A DNA stretch of 64,000 nucleotides from Corythucha ciliata (taxonomy: Eukaryota; Arthropoda; Insecta; Hemiptera; Tingidae). Made by a program: the position numbers and the translations under genes. The notes beneath the pieces were generated by a model. That model was not told the DNA's origin, did not search any database, and saw only the letters and a list, made by a program, of their open reading frames with translations. Below, in pieces: positions 55,016 through 64,000 of this stretch. Positions within the stretch are counted from its first letter, which is position 1. Each line of letters starts with the position of its first letter. The stretch lies in assembly GCA_038030265.1 (NCBI GenBank), contig CM075941.1, positions 868,001 to 932,000 of the forward strand, written 5' to 3'.

Positions 55016-56150
55016 AACCTAAAGAAGCGGAATTGAATTCACACGCACATCAGTAATGTGTGTGCTGTATGGGTTATGAAAGGGAGTGATAGTCTTTGCC
55101 CACCCATCAGAAAACGCCCATGGGTGCAGCGACATCTGCGTGCATCGAACTCGAACCCGTGGGTCATCAAGTGAGCGGTCACATTCGCCCCCTCCCACCA
55201 CACCCCGTAAAAACAGCTTTTGGATCCTGCTTTCTCTTGCTCTGTGATCTGTTGTTTTTAATTCGTGTCCCTCGTCCAGAATGTAGCGTGAAGCTAATCA
55301 TTTGCGGCCTGGATTATGTCCCTATATATTTCTCCCATAAAGCAGCGTGATAATGTCAAGCAGCTGGTGTGCGTTTCTTGGCTCGATACTTTTTAATTTC
55401 AGGCTAATAAAGTTCGTTTCCAAGTATGCATCGTCGGGGTTTTTGGGTAAACATAGCAATTTTTGGCCGTATTATTGTTAGCTTACGATGTACAATGCTG
55501 CAATGTGCTTGTACCACTGGGAGTTAATTCAGTTATTGGATCCAACGAAACTGACGATCCATTCAGGAAATCGTTAATTTAGACTCAAACTATAGAGTAT
55601 TGACCCTAGAAACTGACTGTTGAGCTTATTCTCGTGCACGCCCCGACTCGTGAATTGACAATTCAGCCATTCAAACTGAGTAATTAGCCTACCTAAAATA
55701 AATATCTTGAAAAGTCACAATTGTTCGACAAAACCTCCACGGAAACGGTGACATTTACTCGAGAGATTTGATAATATCGCGATAGACGCTGACTATTAAT
55801 GCAGAAAACTGGAATATAGCCCCCAAGAACCACACTCTTTCACTTCTTGACGCCCCGAAAATGGTCCAACTCACCATCTTGGACAATTTTGTGGCACGAA
55901 ATGACCACTCATCCTAGGAAATGCTGATTTGTTATGTCAGGATGGTCATATCGTCTGGTTAAATACTCTAAAGCTTGAGTACTGATGATAATTCCATCAA
56001 GCTGATCCCGAGGCCTGAACGAGCCAGTCAGTTTTGCCGTCCACACACTCAAACTTTCCGTAGGGAAAGACTGGCCGGGTAGCCGTGCCTTTAGACTGGA
56101 GTATCAAACCGGAATTGTAATACGGACCCCAAAAGCTCCAATAGAGCAAT
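55016..56150. other. no recognised gene
   Basis: Non-coding by my reading. May include decayed copia RT upstream of 56151. Confidence 0.4.
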
Positions 56151-56925
56151 GTGTGCTCAGCAAAATTTCTCAACAGTGTTTTAAATCGTTTTGGCATGGC
56201 AGATTGTCGCCCAGCTTGTACGCCAATGATAAAGGACTGTAATGAAGCAGGGAAAGTGGACGATGGCAAAGTCGATTTTCCAGATCGTCAAGCAGTGGGA
56301 GCTCTAATGTATCTAATGATTACTACAAGGCCGGATATAGCGTTCGCAGTTGGAGTAGCATCAAGAAAACTATAGAATTCAACAAGAAATGACTGAGTTA
56401 AAGTTTAACGCATTTTTCGCTATTTGAGAGGCACTTCTAGACTCGGAATCATCTACAGAAGCAATTTCAAGAGCGGAATAATCGAAAGCTACAGTGATGC
56501 TGATCACGCAAGTGATTTGACAACCAGAAGGTCAACAAGTGGTACTGTATGTCTCTACGCAGGAGGAGCTATCTTATGGCATAGCCAGCTACAACATTCA
56601 GTGTCGATTTCAACTACCGAAGCGGAAATAGTGGCAGCCAGTGAAGCCGCAAGAGAACTAGTCTGGTTGAAACGTTTATTTGGTGGCTTGGTGGAAAAAC
56701 TCGATACTCCTGGGTTGATTGTCGACAATGAAGTAGCAAGACGGCTGTCGAAGAACGAAGCACATAAGTACTCGACATTTTTTTATCAGATAGTTGGTTA
56801 CAAATGGAGATGTCATGGTCAAGAAAATACCGACTGAATTTCAGTTGGCCGACTTACTAACAAAGCCTCTCTCCAAGGTACGGCTTGTTTCCATCAGAGG
56901 AGAAATACCTAGGTCTTCAAGTTAA
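56151..56925 (+). pseudogene. Ty1/copia pol C-terminus (RT end and RNase H)
   Basis: RT end: FLNSVLNRFGMADCRPACTP then VGALMYLMITTRPDIAFAVG. Stops at 56373-56415, including a TGA for an expected Trp. Then RNase H: ESYSDADHASDLTTRRSTSG (Asp), SISTTEAEIVAASEAA (Glu) and LIVDNEVARRL (Asp). A frameshift near 56800 leads to QLADLLTKPLS, the usual copia end. Only the last third of pol is present. Confidence 0.88.
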
Positions 56926-56944
56926 AATATATATATATATCCAA

Positions 56945-57140
56945 TGAGGGAAAGTGTTGGAACCACTTGTGGGAACCATTTTCTAATTGTCCAATCCCGC
57001 ATTGTTTTTTGTTTTTTTTTTAATCAGATTTTGTTGTTTACTTTCGTCAATGTTTTTCTTAGAGAGAAGAAAAAATAAAGATCCAATTTTCATTTTTATT
57101 ACATTGCTGCAAAACGTATTATTATTTGCCCACAAAATTT
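56945..57140 (+). repeat. possible copia 3' LTR
   Basis: A purine-rich tract (GAGGGAAAG) is followed by TGTTGGAACC at about 56955, a common copia LTR start. Preceded by a short (TA)n. End not determined. Confidence 0.45.
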
Positions 57141-57220
57141 ACGATTCCCTCATAAAAGTGACAATTTCCTCATAAAATGGACAATTTCCTCATAAAATGG
57201 ACAATTTTCTCATAAAATGG
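57141..57220 (+). repeat. 20-bp tandem repeat, four units
   Basis: Unit ACAATTTCCTCATAAAATGG at 57161, 57181 and 57201 (near-identical) with a diverged first unit at 57141. A decayed version lies near 40235-40290. Confidence 0.9.
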
Positions 57221-57330
57221 ACTTTGCATTTCGCATCTCTCAAGAACCTCTGACCCTCGGACGTCTGAGATTATGACCCTAAAATTGTAGAGGTGATCAC
57301 CCCTCCTCGATGGGATTTTGGAGAAGGTTT

Positions 57331-57354
57331 TGATTATTATTATTATTATTATTT
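57331..57354 (+). repeat. (ATT)n microsatellite
   Basis: About seven to eight ATT units just before the hAT-like terminus. Confidence 0.9.
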
Positions 57355-57362
57355 TCCGTAAG

Positions 57363-57423
57363 AGACCTCGACTCCAAGGGAGGGGCCATTGCACCTGTGG
57401 CCCCTCCCTTAGATCCGCCACTG
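57363..57423 (-). repeat. hAT-like terminus, second copy
   Basis: On the minus strand CAGTGGCGGATCTAAGGGAG, then a GGGGCCA...TGGCCCC core. Same orientation and sequence type as 41060-41119. Flank CTCAGTCA; partner end not found. Confidence 0.65.
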
Positions 57424-58469
57424 CTCAGTCAAACCCGCCGTTTACAACGCGGTCTCTTTAATAATATAGAAGGACACGCAGAGGTTTTCCGATCGCTATA
57501 ACAATTGTGAATGAGTGTGTAGTTTGAAGAAGGGGGGGGGGAGTTGAGTGTGAATAAATGATGGATGGGATTGGAATTATACGCTGTTAAGCCAATTTTA
57601 AAATTTTCCGTTCCTGTTAGACGAAATGATGTGCGATTAGGGGATATATTTAAAATTGGCTGACACTGAGGTTTTGGAGGATGTTGGTTCAAATGAGTTG
57701 TTGGGGGGGGGGGGGTCAGTTGAAAACATGGCCAAATATTGTCTTTCAACCGTCTACATAGAATATTTACAAGCTAATGAAATGGACACAGTCTGACCCA
57801 AAAAGCTACCAGATTTATTTATTTTTGTATGTTGGTTTTTTACGCTAATTCGCTGTCATGTTAACTCTTTTACTCTATTTTTCAGCACCACTGGAACATG
57901 AATTCACTGTATGTTTAATATAATAGACACGGAGACAATCTCAAATTACACGGTTCACCCCGCATAAAAATAAGCAACGAAACATCCAAAAAAGTAAATT
58001 ATGCAACTGAGTTTATACGGTTTGGTTTTTTTTTTGGTTTGTGTCGAAAAAGGCCGGCTCCCGTCATTTTTAAATTAACTGGATATTGAAAAACTTTATA
58101 ACGAACGGGGTCCAACGGTGAAAAATAAACAACTAAGTATGTGCCTCCAATTTTGTTTTTTTTAATTGTAGGTATTTCGTTACACCCACACGTTTCTCAT
58201 AGGTTTTTCGACAGTTTCAGAAAAAATTAAGGAAAACGTCAATTCGAGGCTAAAAACAGTCCTCATTCACGAGTAAAATCGGGGGGAAAAAAACTCTGTG
58301 CAACTACTCTTGAGAAAAACTGGATTCACGCCTGTGGGCCAGCTTCATTCAGATGCACCATTGCCTTTTTGCAGGCTTATAACAGGATCTGGAGGTTAGA
58401 ATCGCGTAAATTCGTGGTCATCGGAGACTAAATTTGCACAGAAACGGTCACTATCCGTCAAAAAATTAA
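57424..58469. other. no recognised gene
   Basis: G-runs at about 57530 and 57705. A 106-codon minus-strand ORF (57749-57429) is proline-rich low-complexity and not credible as a gene. Confidence 0.45.
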
Positions 58470-58969
58470 NNNNNNNNNNNNNNNNNNNNNNNNNNNNNNN
58501 NNNNNNNNNNNNNNNNNNNNNNNNNNNNNNNNNNNNNNNNNNNNNNNNNNNNNNNNNNNNNNNNNNNNNNNNNNNNNNNNNNNNNNNNNNNNNNNNNNNN
58601 NNNNNNNNNNNNNNNNNNNNNNNNNNNNNNNNNNNNNNNNNNNNNNNNNNNNNNNNNNNNNNNNNNNNNNNNNNNNNNNNNNNNNNNNNNNNNNNNNNNN
58701 NNNNNNNNNNNNNNNNNNNNNNNNNNNNNNNNNNNNNNNNNNNNNNNNNNNNNNNNNNNNNNNNNNNNNNNNNNNNNNNNNNNNNNNNNNNNNNNNNNNN
58801 NNNNNNNNNNNNNNNNNNNNNNNNNNNNNNNNNNNNNNNNNNNNNNNNNNNNNNNNNNNNNNNNNNNNNNNNNNNNNNNNNNNNNNNNNNNNNNNNNNNN
58901 NNNNNNNNNNNNNNNNNNNNNNNNNNNNNNNNNNNNNNNNNNNNNNNNNNNNNNNNNNNNNNNNNNNNN
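58470..58969. other. assembly gap, 500 N
   Basis: Exactly 500 unresolved bases, a conventional placeholder length. ORFs spanning it are artefacts. Confidence 0.99.
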
Positions 58970-59698
58970 GGCCATGGAAGTTTTCTCGTTTATTTATTTT
59001 TGTATGCATTATTGCTTTTATTATTGATTTTAGGACCTTCGACCATTTTAGAACAACAATTTCGACAGGCTGTAGCCCGTTCCATATTCGTCGTGAAAAA
59101 CTACTTCACATACAAAAAGTGTATGAAATTTTATGCTCAACAAGTTTTGTGAGTGAAGATTTTCCTCGAAAGTAACTCATTTTCGGGATATTTAGAAGAA
59201 ACGAAAAGAAGTGCCAATACATTCCGGTTTTTGAGCTGCCAAAAATTTACTTCTGAAGAGGTAGCATTTTCAGAGTTAGCATTTCTTTTCTCGAACACTT
59301 CTGACCTATAAAAATACAAGATGACAAAAAAAAGGGGCTTGTTTTTGGCAACGTTGTAGTCAATTCGCAAGGAAATTGTACGAGAAATCCGAACAAAATA
59401 GTTACGAAGTTCCTGAACCAATTGTTTCGAAGTTAACACCGACAATATTATTCCGCTACAGGGAGAAATGATTTACCTTTAAAACAAAGGTCATACTCCC
59501 GTTTTTAATGCCAAGAAACAACTAGATTTGAATTACTAGGTAATTCTGTGGCAAATAATTTTTGACGTAGTCACGCCAAATCCTACTCCTCCCACAATTC
59601 GCAATTAAGATACAAAGGGGCTCTCGCGGCCCTTTTTTTAAAATGTTGACCGTTATTTTGTGCTACTGGTCCTTTTACGCTAAAAACAACGATTTTGG
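58970..59698. other. no recognised gene
   Basis: AT-rich; a 102-codon minus-strand ORF (59445-59137) has no recognisable domain. The LINE 3' end should lie here but is not evident. Confidence 0.4.
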
Positions 59699-61933
59699 CT
59701 ACCAAAAAAGTTGCATATTTTTGGCAATGCGGTTTAGAATATGTTGCTCAAATCTTAATCTACCGTCAAAAACAACCCCTAAATATTTACAATGATCAAC
59801 AAATTTAACATTATCACAGGCACAAGAGAGACTCATATCACAGGACGAAGAATGCATTTTTAAATCACTTGGAGCTAAACTAGAACCACTGCTAAAAGAA
59901 AATTTTACAAGAGAAGATTTATCACAGTTCAACAGTAAGAAATTTGCATTCAGCCATTGCTTTATAGCGTTCATATCTTTTAAGATACAACCTCTCACCT
60001 CATCGAAGTCACTACCAGAGAATATAAACACCGTATCATCAGCAAAACAGTACTGAGTGGCTGTTAGGTTCAACGAAAATATACTATTGTAATATAATAG
60101 AAAGAGTAAGGGACATAAAACAGACCCTTGAGGAACTCCTGAACTTAACGAAACAGGGTCACTTACAACATTGCCTATCCTAACTGATTCAAAACGATCA
60201 GTAATATAAGTTTTAATTAAAGAAATCGCATTACCTCGGATGCCATAATTTGGTAATTTATCGAGTAATAAGTCATGGCTAATTGAGTCAAACGCTTTGT
60301 GAATGTCTAAAAATAAGCCAACCACAGTACGTCCTTTATCCAAATTTTCATATATACACCGAGAAACTTCATATAATGCATGGTCAGTCGACAATCCTGG
60401 CTGAAAGCCAAATTGTTTGTCAGAGATGACCATATGCTTTGCAAGGAAAGACCAGAGACGAGATTTAATACATTTCTCCAACAACTTAGATAAAGTTAGA
60501 CACAAGGAAATAGGTCTGTAATTTGCTACATTTTTACGGTCCCCAAATTTGAATAATGGAATGACTAACGAACTTTTGAAATAAGAGGGAAATGTGCCAG
60601 ATTCTAGTGATAAATTAAAAATGTACTTTATAGGGACATCTAGAAGGTTTTTCAAGTAAAGCAGCAATTCATTAGTCAAGCCATCCAAACTAAATGAAGA
60701 TTTTTTCTTGATGCCAGCAAACAATTTCAAAATTTCATCGTCCGTCACAGGTTCAAGGAAAACGGAATTTTTTACACTTTTAGTCGAAGCCGTGAAGCTA
60801 TTGGGAGAATTATTACAATCTTGGGCAGTAATCTTATTCCGAACAGTTGTCCCTACGTTAGAAAAATAAATGTTAAAGGCTTTAACAATGTCAGCTTGAT
60901 TATCGAAAGAAACACCATCAACAGTTACTGAATTTATAACACGAACATTATTAGAATTAGAATTAGTCATATCATTAATTAGTTTCCAGATTTTCCTACT
61001 ATCATTCCCAGCGTTATCAATTAAATGCCTAAAGTATAGTTTCTTAGCCAACCGTATAACATCATTAAGTTTATTTCTATACAATTTAAATCTGTCCCAG
61101 AGCATAGCATTCCATTCCTGACGCTTAGCACTATTATAAAGTTTATCCCTGTTCCTAATGGACGTGACAATGCCTCTTGTAATCCAAGATTTCAACTTTT
61201 TATGCTTGCTTTTAACTCTATGCACGAAGGTAACTGTACATTTAGCAATTAACGGTTTTAATATATTTAAAAATTCACAAACAGACTCATCTACATCCAG
61301 TTTAGACAAAACACCACCCCAATCTACCTCAGAAAGGAGTTCATGAAGCAACTTATGATTAACACGAGTGTGCTCAACAAAATTAATATCGTTACAGGCC
61401 AGATTCCTGTTGGTCAAAGCACCAGAAAGAGACAAAGAGACAGGAAAATGGTCTGTTATTTCTGTGTTCAAAATAAAACCTGTGCAATTCCAAAAGTATG
61501 GATTCCTAACAAAAATATGGTCGATACAAGATCTACTCTCATTTCTAACCCTAGTATGGCAATTAACAACCGGGAATAACCCAAACTCGCTCAATAAATT
61601 CATGTAAGTATTAGAAAGATCCGAGTCAGACAAAATATCAATATTCATGTCCCCACAAAAAATAAGCTGCTTATGGCTCTTCATAACTTCCAGGAATTGC
61701 CCAAGACCCTCAACAAAAATCCTAGGATCCCTATCAAACGATCTATAAACCACCACAAACGTAAAATAGTAGTTATCAATAAGAATAGAGAATTGGACAG
61801 AATTACACTCAATAATTGGGTCAATTGCAAAGTCTTTAATATTTAAAGTATTTTTAACAAAAACAGTTACACCTTCAGCCCTGTTGATATGCTTAGAAGA
61901 ATTGAATACTTGGTACCCGTCTAGTAAAAACAC
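59699..61933 (-). CDS. LINE-2 ORF2: endonuclease and reverse transcriptase, truncated both ends
   Basis: 744 codons unbroken. The N-terminal part is an APE-type endonuclease C-half: FCGDMNIDILSDSDLSNTY, SCIDHIFVRNP and TDHFPVSLSLSG hold the expected Asp/Asn/His positions. Its first ~100 residues, with the Asn and Glu motifs, are missing at 61933. RT follows: FGDRKNVANYRPISLCLTLS, FGFQPGLSTDHALYEV, LFLDIHKAFDSISHDLL, GVPQGSVLCPLLFLLYYN, the catalytic CFADDTVFI and the thumb (CKYLGVVFDGRLRFEQHI). It stops at 59699 about where a C-terminal domain should follow. Probably CR1/jockey-like; the clade is uncertain. Unlike LINE-1, it has no internal lesion. Confidence 0.85.
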   Translation of the reverse strand: MFLLDGYQVFNSSKHINRAEGVTVFVKNTLNIKDFAIDPIIECNSVQFSILIDNYYFTFVVVYRSFDRDPRIFVEGLGQFLEVMKSHKQLIFCGDMNIDILSDSDLSNTYMNLLSEFGLFPVVNCHTRVRNESRSCIDHIFVRNPYFWNCTGFILNTEITDHFPVSLSLSGALTNRNLACNDINFVEHTRVNHKLLHELLSEVDWGGVLSKLDVDESVCEFLNILKPLIAKCTVTFVHRVKSKHKKLKSWITRGIVTSIRNRDKLYNSAKRQEWNAMLWDRFKLYRNKLNDVIRLAKKLYFRHLIDNAGNDSRKIWKLINDMTNSNSNNVRVINSVTVDGVSFDNQADIVKAFNIYFSNVGTTVRNKITAQDCNNSPNSFTASTKSVKNSVFLEPVTDDEILKLFAGIKKKSSFSLDGLTNELLLYLKNLLDVPIKYIFNLSLESGTFPSYFKSSLVIPLFKFGDRKNVANYRPISLCLTLSKLLEKCIKSRLWSFLAKHMVISDKQFGFQPGLSTDHALYEVSRCIYENLDKGRTVVGLFLDIHKAFDSISHDLLLDKLPNYGIRGNAISLIKTYITDRFESVRIGNVVSDPVSLSSGVPQGSVLCPLLFLLYYNSIFSLNLTATQYCFADDTVFIFSGSDFDEVRGCILKDMNAIKQWLNANFLLLNCDKSSLVKFSFSSGSSLAPSDLKMHSSSCDMSLSCACDNVKFVDHCKYLGVVFDGRLRFEQHILNRIAKNMQLFW

Positions 61934-62345
61934 CCGTCTAGTACATTAGGCTACTAGTAGCGCGCTATCAGCAGGTAGGGTTGCCAGATGACCGGTTTTC
62001 GACCGGCCTGGCCGGTTTTGGAAGTCCGAGGCCGGATGCCGGCCGGACCCTCGACCGGCCTTAAGTAAAGCCGGTTTTCGGATTTGCTCATTTTGTAATA
62101 ATTTTTTTTAAATTTTTTAATTTTTCCTCATTAAACTATTCGTAAGGGAACTTAGCGACAAGATTTTATTTCTTTAAAACGTCGGGGATGATTTCGTGAC
62201 TTTCGTGTGACTTGTGCAGGCCGGCACCGCGCTAACTCTCAGCCTAAGTAGTGCCTATTGTATTATCAGTTCCAGCGGTTCAGTCACTGTATTGTTGTGT
62301 TGTCGTGGGGGAAAGAGATGGCCCGGAGTTGAATAGTTCCCTGTC
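61934..62345. other. LINE-2 5' junction and possible hAT-like end
   Basis: A short direct repeat (ACTAGACGGGT near 61921 and 61935) marks the LINE-2 edge. At about 61972 CAGGTAGGGTTGCCAGATG resembles a hAT-type terminus, followed by CCGGTTTTCGACCGGCC palindromes. No opposite end found. Confidence 0.35.
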
Positions 62346-62417
62346 GCCGCGGTGTCTTGGTGGTCTAAGAGCCGTACCGGAGATACGGTGTCCGGGTTCG
62401 ATTCCCGCGCCGTGGCA
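62346..62417 (+). repeat. tRNA-like gene or SINE head
   Basis: Folds well: acceptor GCCGCGG/CCGTGGC, D stem TCTT/AAGA, anticodon stem CCGTA/TACGG, and T loop TTCGATT with B box GGTTCGATTCC. The anticodon would be GGA, but position 33 is C rather than T and one extra base sits before the 3' acceptor strand. A tRNA pseudogene or SINE head is more likely than a working tRNA. Confidence 0.5.
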
Positions 62418-62810
62418 GTTTCTTTTTCTCACGACACATAAAGCACCATGTCACTGTTGTTTATAAAACTACAAGTCCGAAATAACTTTAATTTCGATAC
62501 AAAAAAGCTTTAAAACTGTATTGTATGGTTGACAGCGTGCGGTAACCTTTAATCGGAGTAGTCCATTTGCGTAAAATTCTGCTCTGGGCAGTTCATTTCC
62601 AACCTTCTTCTACATTATCATATTTAATTAAGAGAAAACGTATGGAAATTTACTGCCGCCAGGCAGATTTTTTGGGGAATCGAAAACGCTATTAGGCCCT
62701 CCTCAAATTGAACCTGTGAACATACACATACTGGTTCACACATTCACAGTCAATTATTTTTTGTCCGCGCGTGGGAGTGGCCTGGATTCAATTTACAGTG
62801 GGTCACCCGG
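62418..62810. other. no recognised gene
   Basis: Nothing identifiable. Confidence 0.35.
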
Positions 62811-62830
62811 TATATATATATATATATATA
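62811..62830. repeat. (TA)10 microsatellite
   Basis: Ten TA units after GGGTCACCCGG. Confidence 0.95.
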
Positions 62831-62840
62831 GGAATATTAG

Positions 62841-63090
62841 ACCCCATTAGGACCTCATTTTTACCCGTTAGAGCCTCCGCCGGAGTCTCCAATGAGGAGG
62901 TCCTAATGACGGTAATACTTACCCGTTACGAACTCCGGTTCGTATCTTTCAACCCCATTAGAGCCTCCGACTGGAGCTCTCCCCCCTATAGAGCCTCCGG
63001 AGTTCCTACGCCCATCTTTGCTTCGGCAAATCCGTCCTGCACGTTGGTAGCACTGGTCGAACAATATACTTCACCCCATTAAAGCTTCCG
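62841..63090. repeat. interspersed CCCCATTAGAGCCTCCG repeat
   Basis: About six diverged copies, near 62842, 62864, 62922, 62954, 62990 and 63074, with inverted pieces (GGAGGTCCTAATG) between. ORF 62771-63082 is a by-product of the repeat. Confidence 0.6.
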
Positions 63091-64000
63091 TTTATTATTT
63101 TTCAAGTCACACTCAACTAACGTTTAGAATTTGGGATTGATTTATTTATTTCTTCTTTTCCATCTTCTTCTTCTTTTCCACAGGAAAAAGGGAAGAATAA
63201 AGAAAAGGCCACGCTTGTAAAATGTTACCTAATATTGGAAAAAGCCTTGTAATGTTCAGTTGGTTGATCTTTGGGCAGTGCTTGAAATTAATTAATACTG
63301 GAAGATTAAGGCCTGTATTCATAAACATTTCTTAAACTTTTATTTCCCTAATTGGGCGTCCAAACAGACGATTTTTCTGAAAAAAATAAAATAAAATAAA
63401 TAACTGATTTGATTTTTACTTAGGAGAATTTCAACTTGAGTAGCGACTACGAGTACGGGCTTGTGCTCCAATATTTTATATGTGGCCAAGTCTTGTTCCA
63501 AAAACCCCAAGGCCCGCTTTGAAGATCGTTGAATAAAGAGCTGAATAAAACAGTCATCTGTTTCATGATCAAATATTTCGTTGTGGTTCGCAGATGATTT
63601 TGCTCAACCAGTCCTTTAAACTTTATAATCTACAAATTTATAAAGTGGGCCTAAAAGTAAATAATTAATCTACTGTTGTCGTCTGTGAATCGGAAATTCG
63701 CCGAAAGGGAGAGTTTTCCATATTTCTTCGTCCCCCTACAATGCTTAATTGGCATTGTATAAATTATCACTGAATTTCTGCACCAATTCTGGATTCAAGA
63801 TCTCATTTGAATCTCCAGAAAATTCTGCTCGTGCGTAAGTCGTCAAAAGTGCTTGAATCTTCAAGGTAAAAGTTTAAGTACGTTTTGCAGTTATTTCAGA
63901 CGTAAAATTTGAAAGAAGGGGATGTGCACGTGCGGGCAGAATTTCTGGGAGACTTAAATGAGGCTTTAGAATCCTGGGTTAGTGCTGGAATTTTCTTGAT
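63091..64000. other. no recognised gene
   Basis: TTAAGGCCTGTATTCATAAA (63306) resembles the MITE end at 24847 but no mirror follows. Otherwise nothing identifiable. Confidence 0.4.

Noticed and set aside
57141..57220. CRISPR-like array
   Set aside because: The 20-bp units are directly tandem with no spacers, in eukaryotic sequence.
57429..57749. Proline-rich 106-codon minus-strand ORF
   Set aside because: Encoded by G-runs and low-complexity sequence; no start context or homologous motif.
58458..59009. ORFs of 169-183 codons on the minus strand
   Set aside because: They consist almost wholly of the N gap.

Overview
This is eukaryotic nuclear DNA, most likely from an arthropod. It holds spliced genes, Ty3/gypsy, BEL/Pao and copia retrotransposons, two LINEs, several DNA-transposon superfamilies, many hairpin MITEs, tRNA-like repeats and a 500-base N gap typical of a draft assembly. 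I see no bacterial operons and no clear host housekeeping gene. Essentially every recognisable coding stretch belongs to a mobile element, and most are broken. The species call is an inference from element content only.

Layout. 1-2.6 kb: minus-strand gypsy pol remnant, abutting a 5'-truncated LINE (2.6-4.28 kb). 4281-20033: a plus-strand gypsy element with 130-bp LTRs and an ATTAT target duplication. Its integrase is interrupted by an 11.3-kb CMC-type DNA transposon (8208-19506, TA duplication). Inside that lies a hAT-like element (12010-16190, 8-bp duplication), which itself contains a piggyBac-like element (14069-15161, TTAA). 20-28 kb: MITEs, a non-autonomous relative of the CMC element (22882-24785), a gag-protease remnant and a foldback repeat. 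28258-35414: a minus-strand gypsy element with 173-bp LTRs and a TTTGT duplication; its gag-RT region is replaced by a truncated plus-strand BEL/Pao element and a 1.5-kb giant inverted repeat. 35.6-43.6 kb: a Tc1/mariner-like transposase fragment, a THAP-domain relic, MITEs, a degenerate minisatellite, and an LTR plus gag start. 43.6-48.6 kb: a tRNA-like gene between perfect 94-bp direct repeats, then a second CMC-type transposase with a DUF4806-type partner. 48781-50034: a second giant inverted repeat. 51.4-54 kb: a second BEL/Pao. 54-57.4 kb: minisatellite, copia remnant and a hAT-like terminus. 58470-58969: N gap. 59.7-61.9 kb: a LINE with a 744-codon ORF. 62-64 kb: tRNA-like repeat and simple repeats.

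Most notable is the CMC transposon at 8-19.5 kb. Besides a transposase-like gene it carries a separate six-exon gene for a 325-residue DUF4806-type protein. All five introns have consensus splice sites and the frame stays open through all six exons. A diverged element at 44-48.6 kb has the same two gene types in convergent orientation. This points to a two-gene transposon lineage in which the DUF4806 protein is a conserved partner of the transposase. That is an inference from two copies; the partner's function is unknown.
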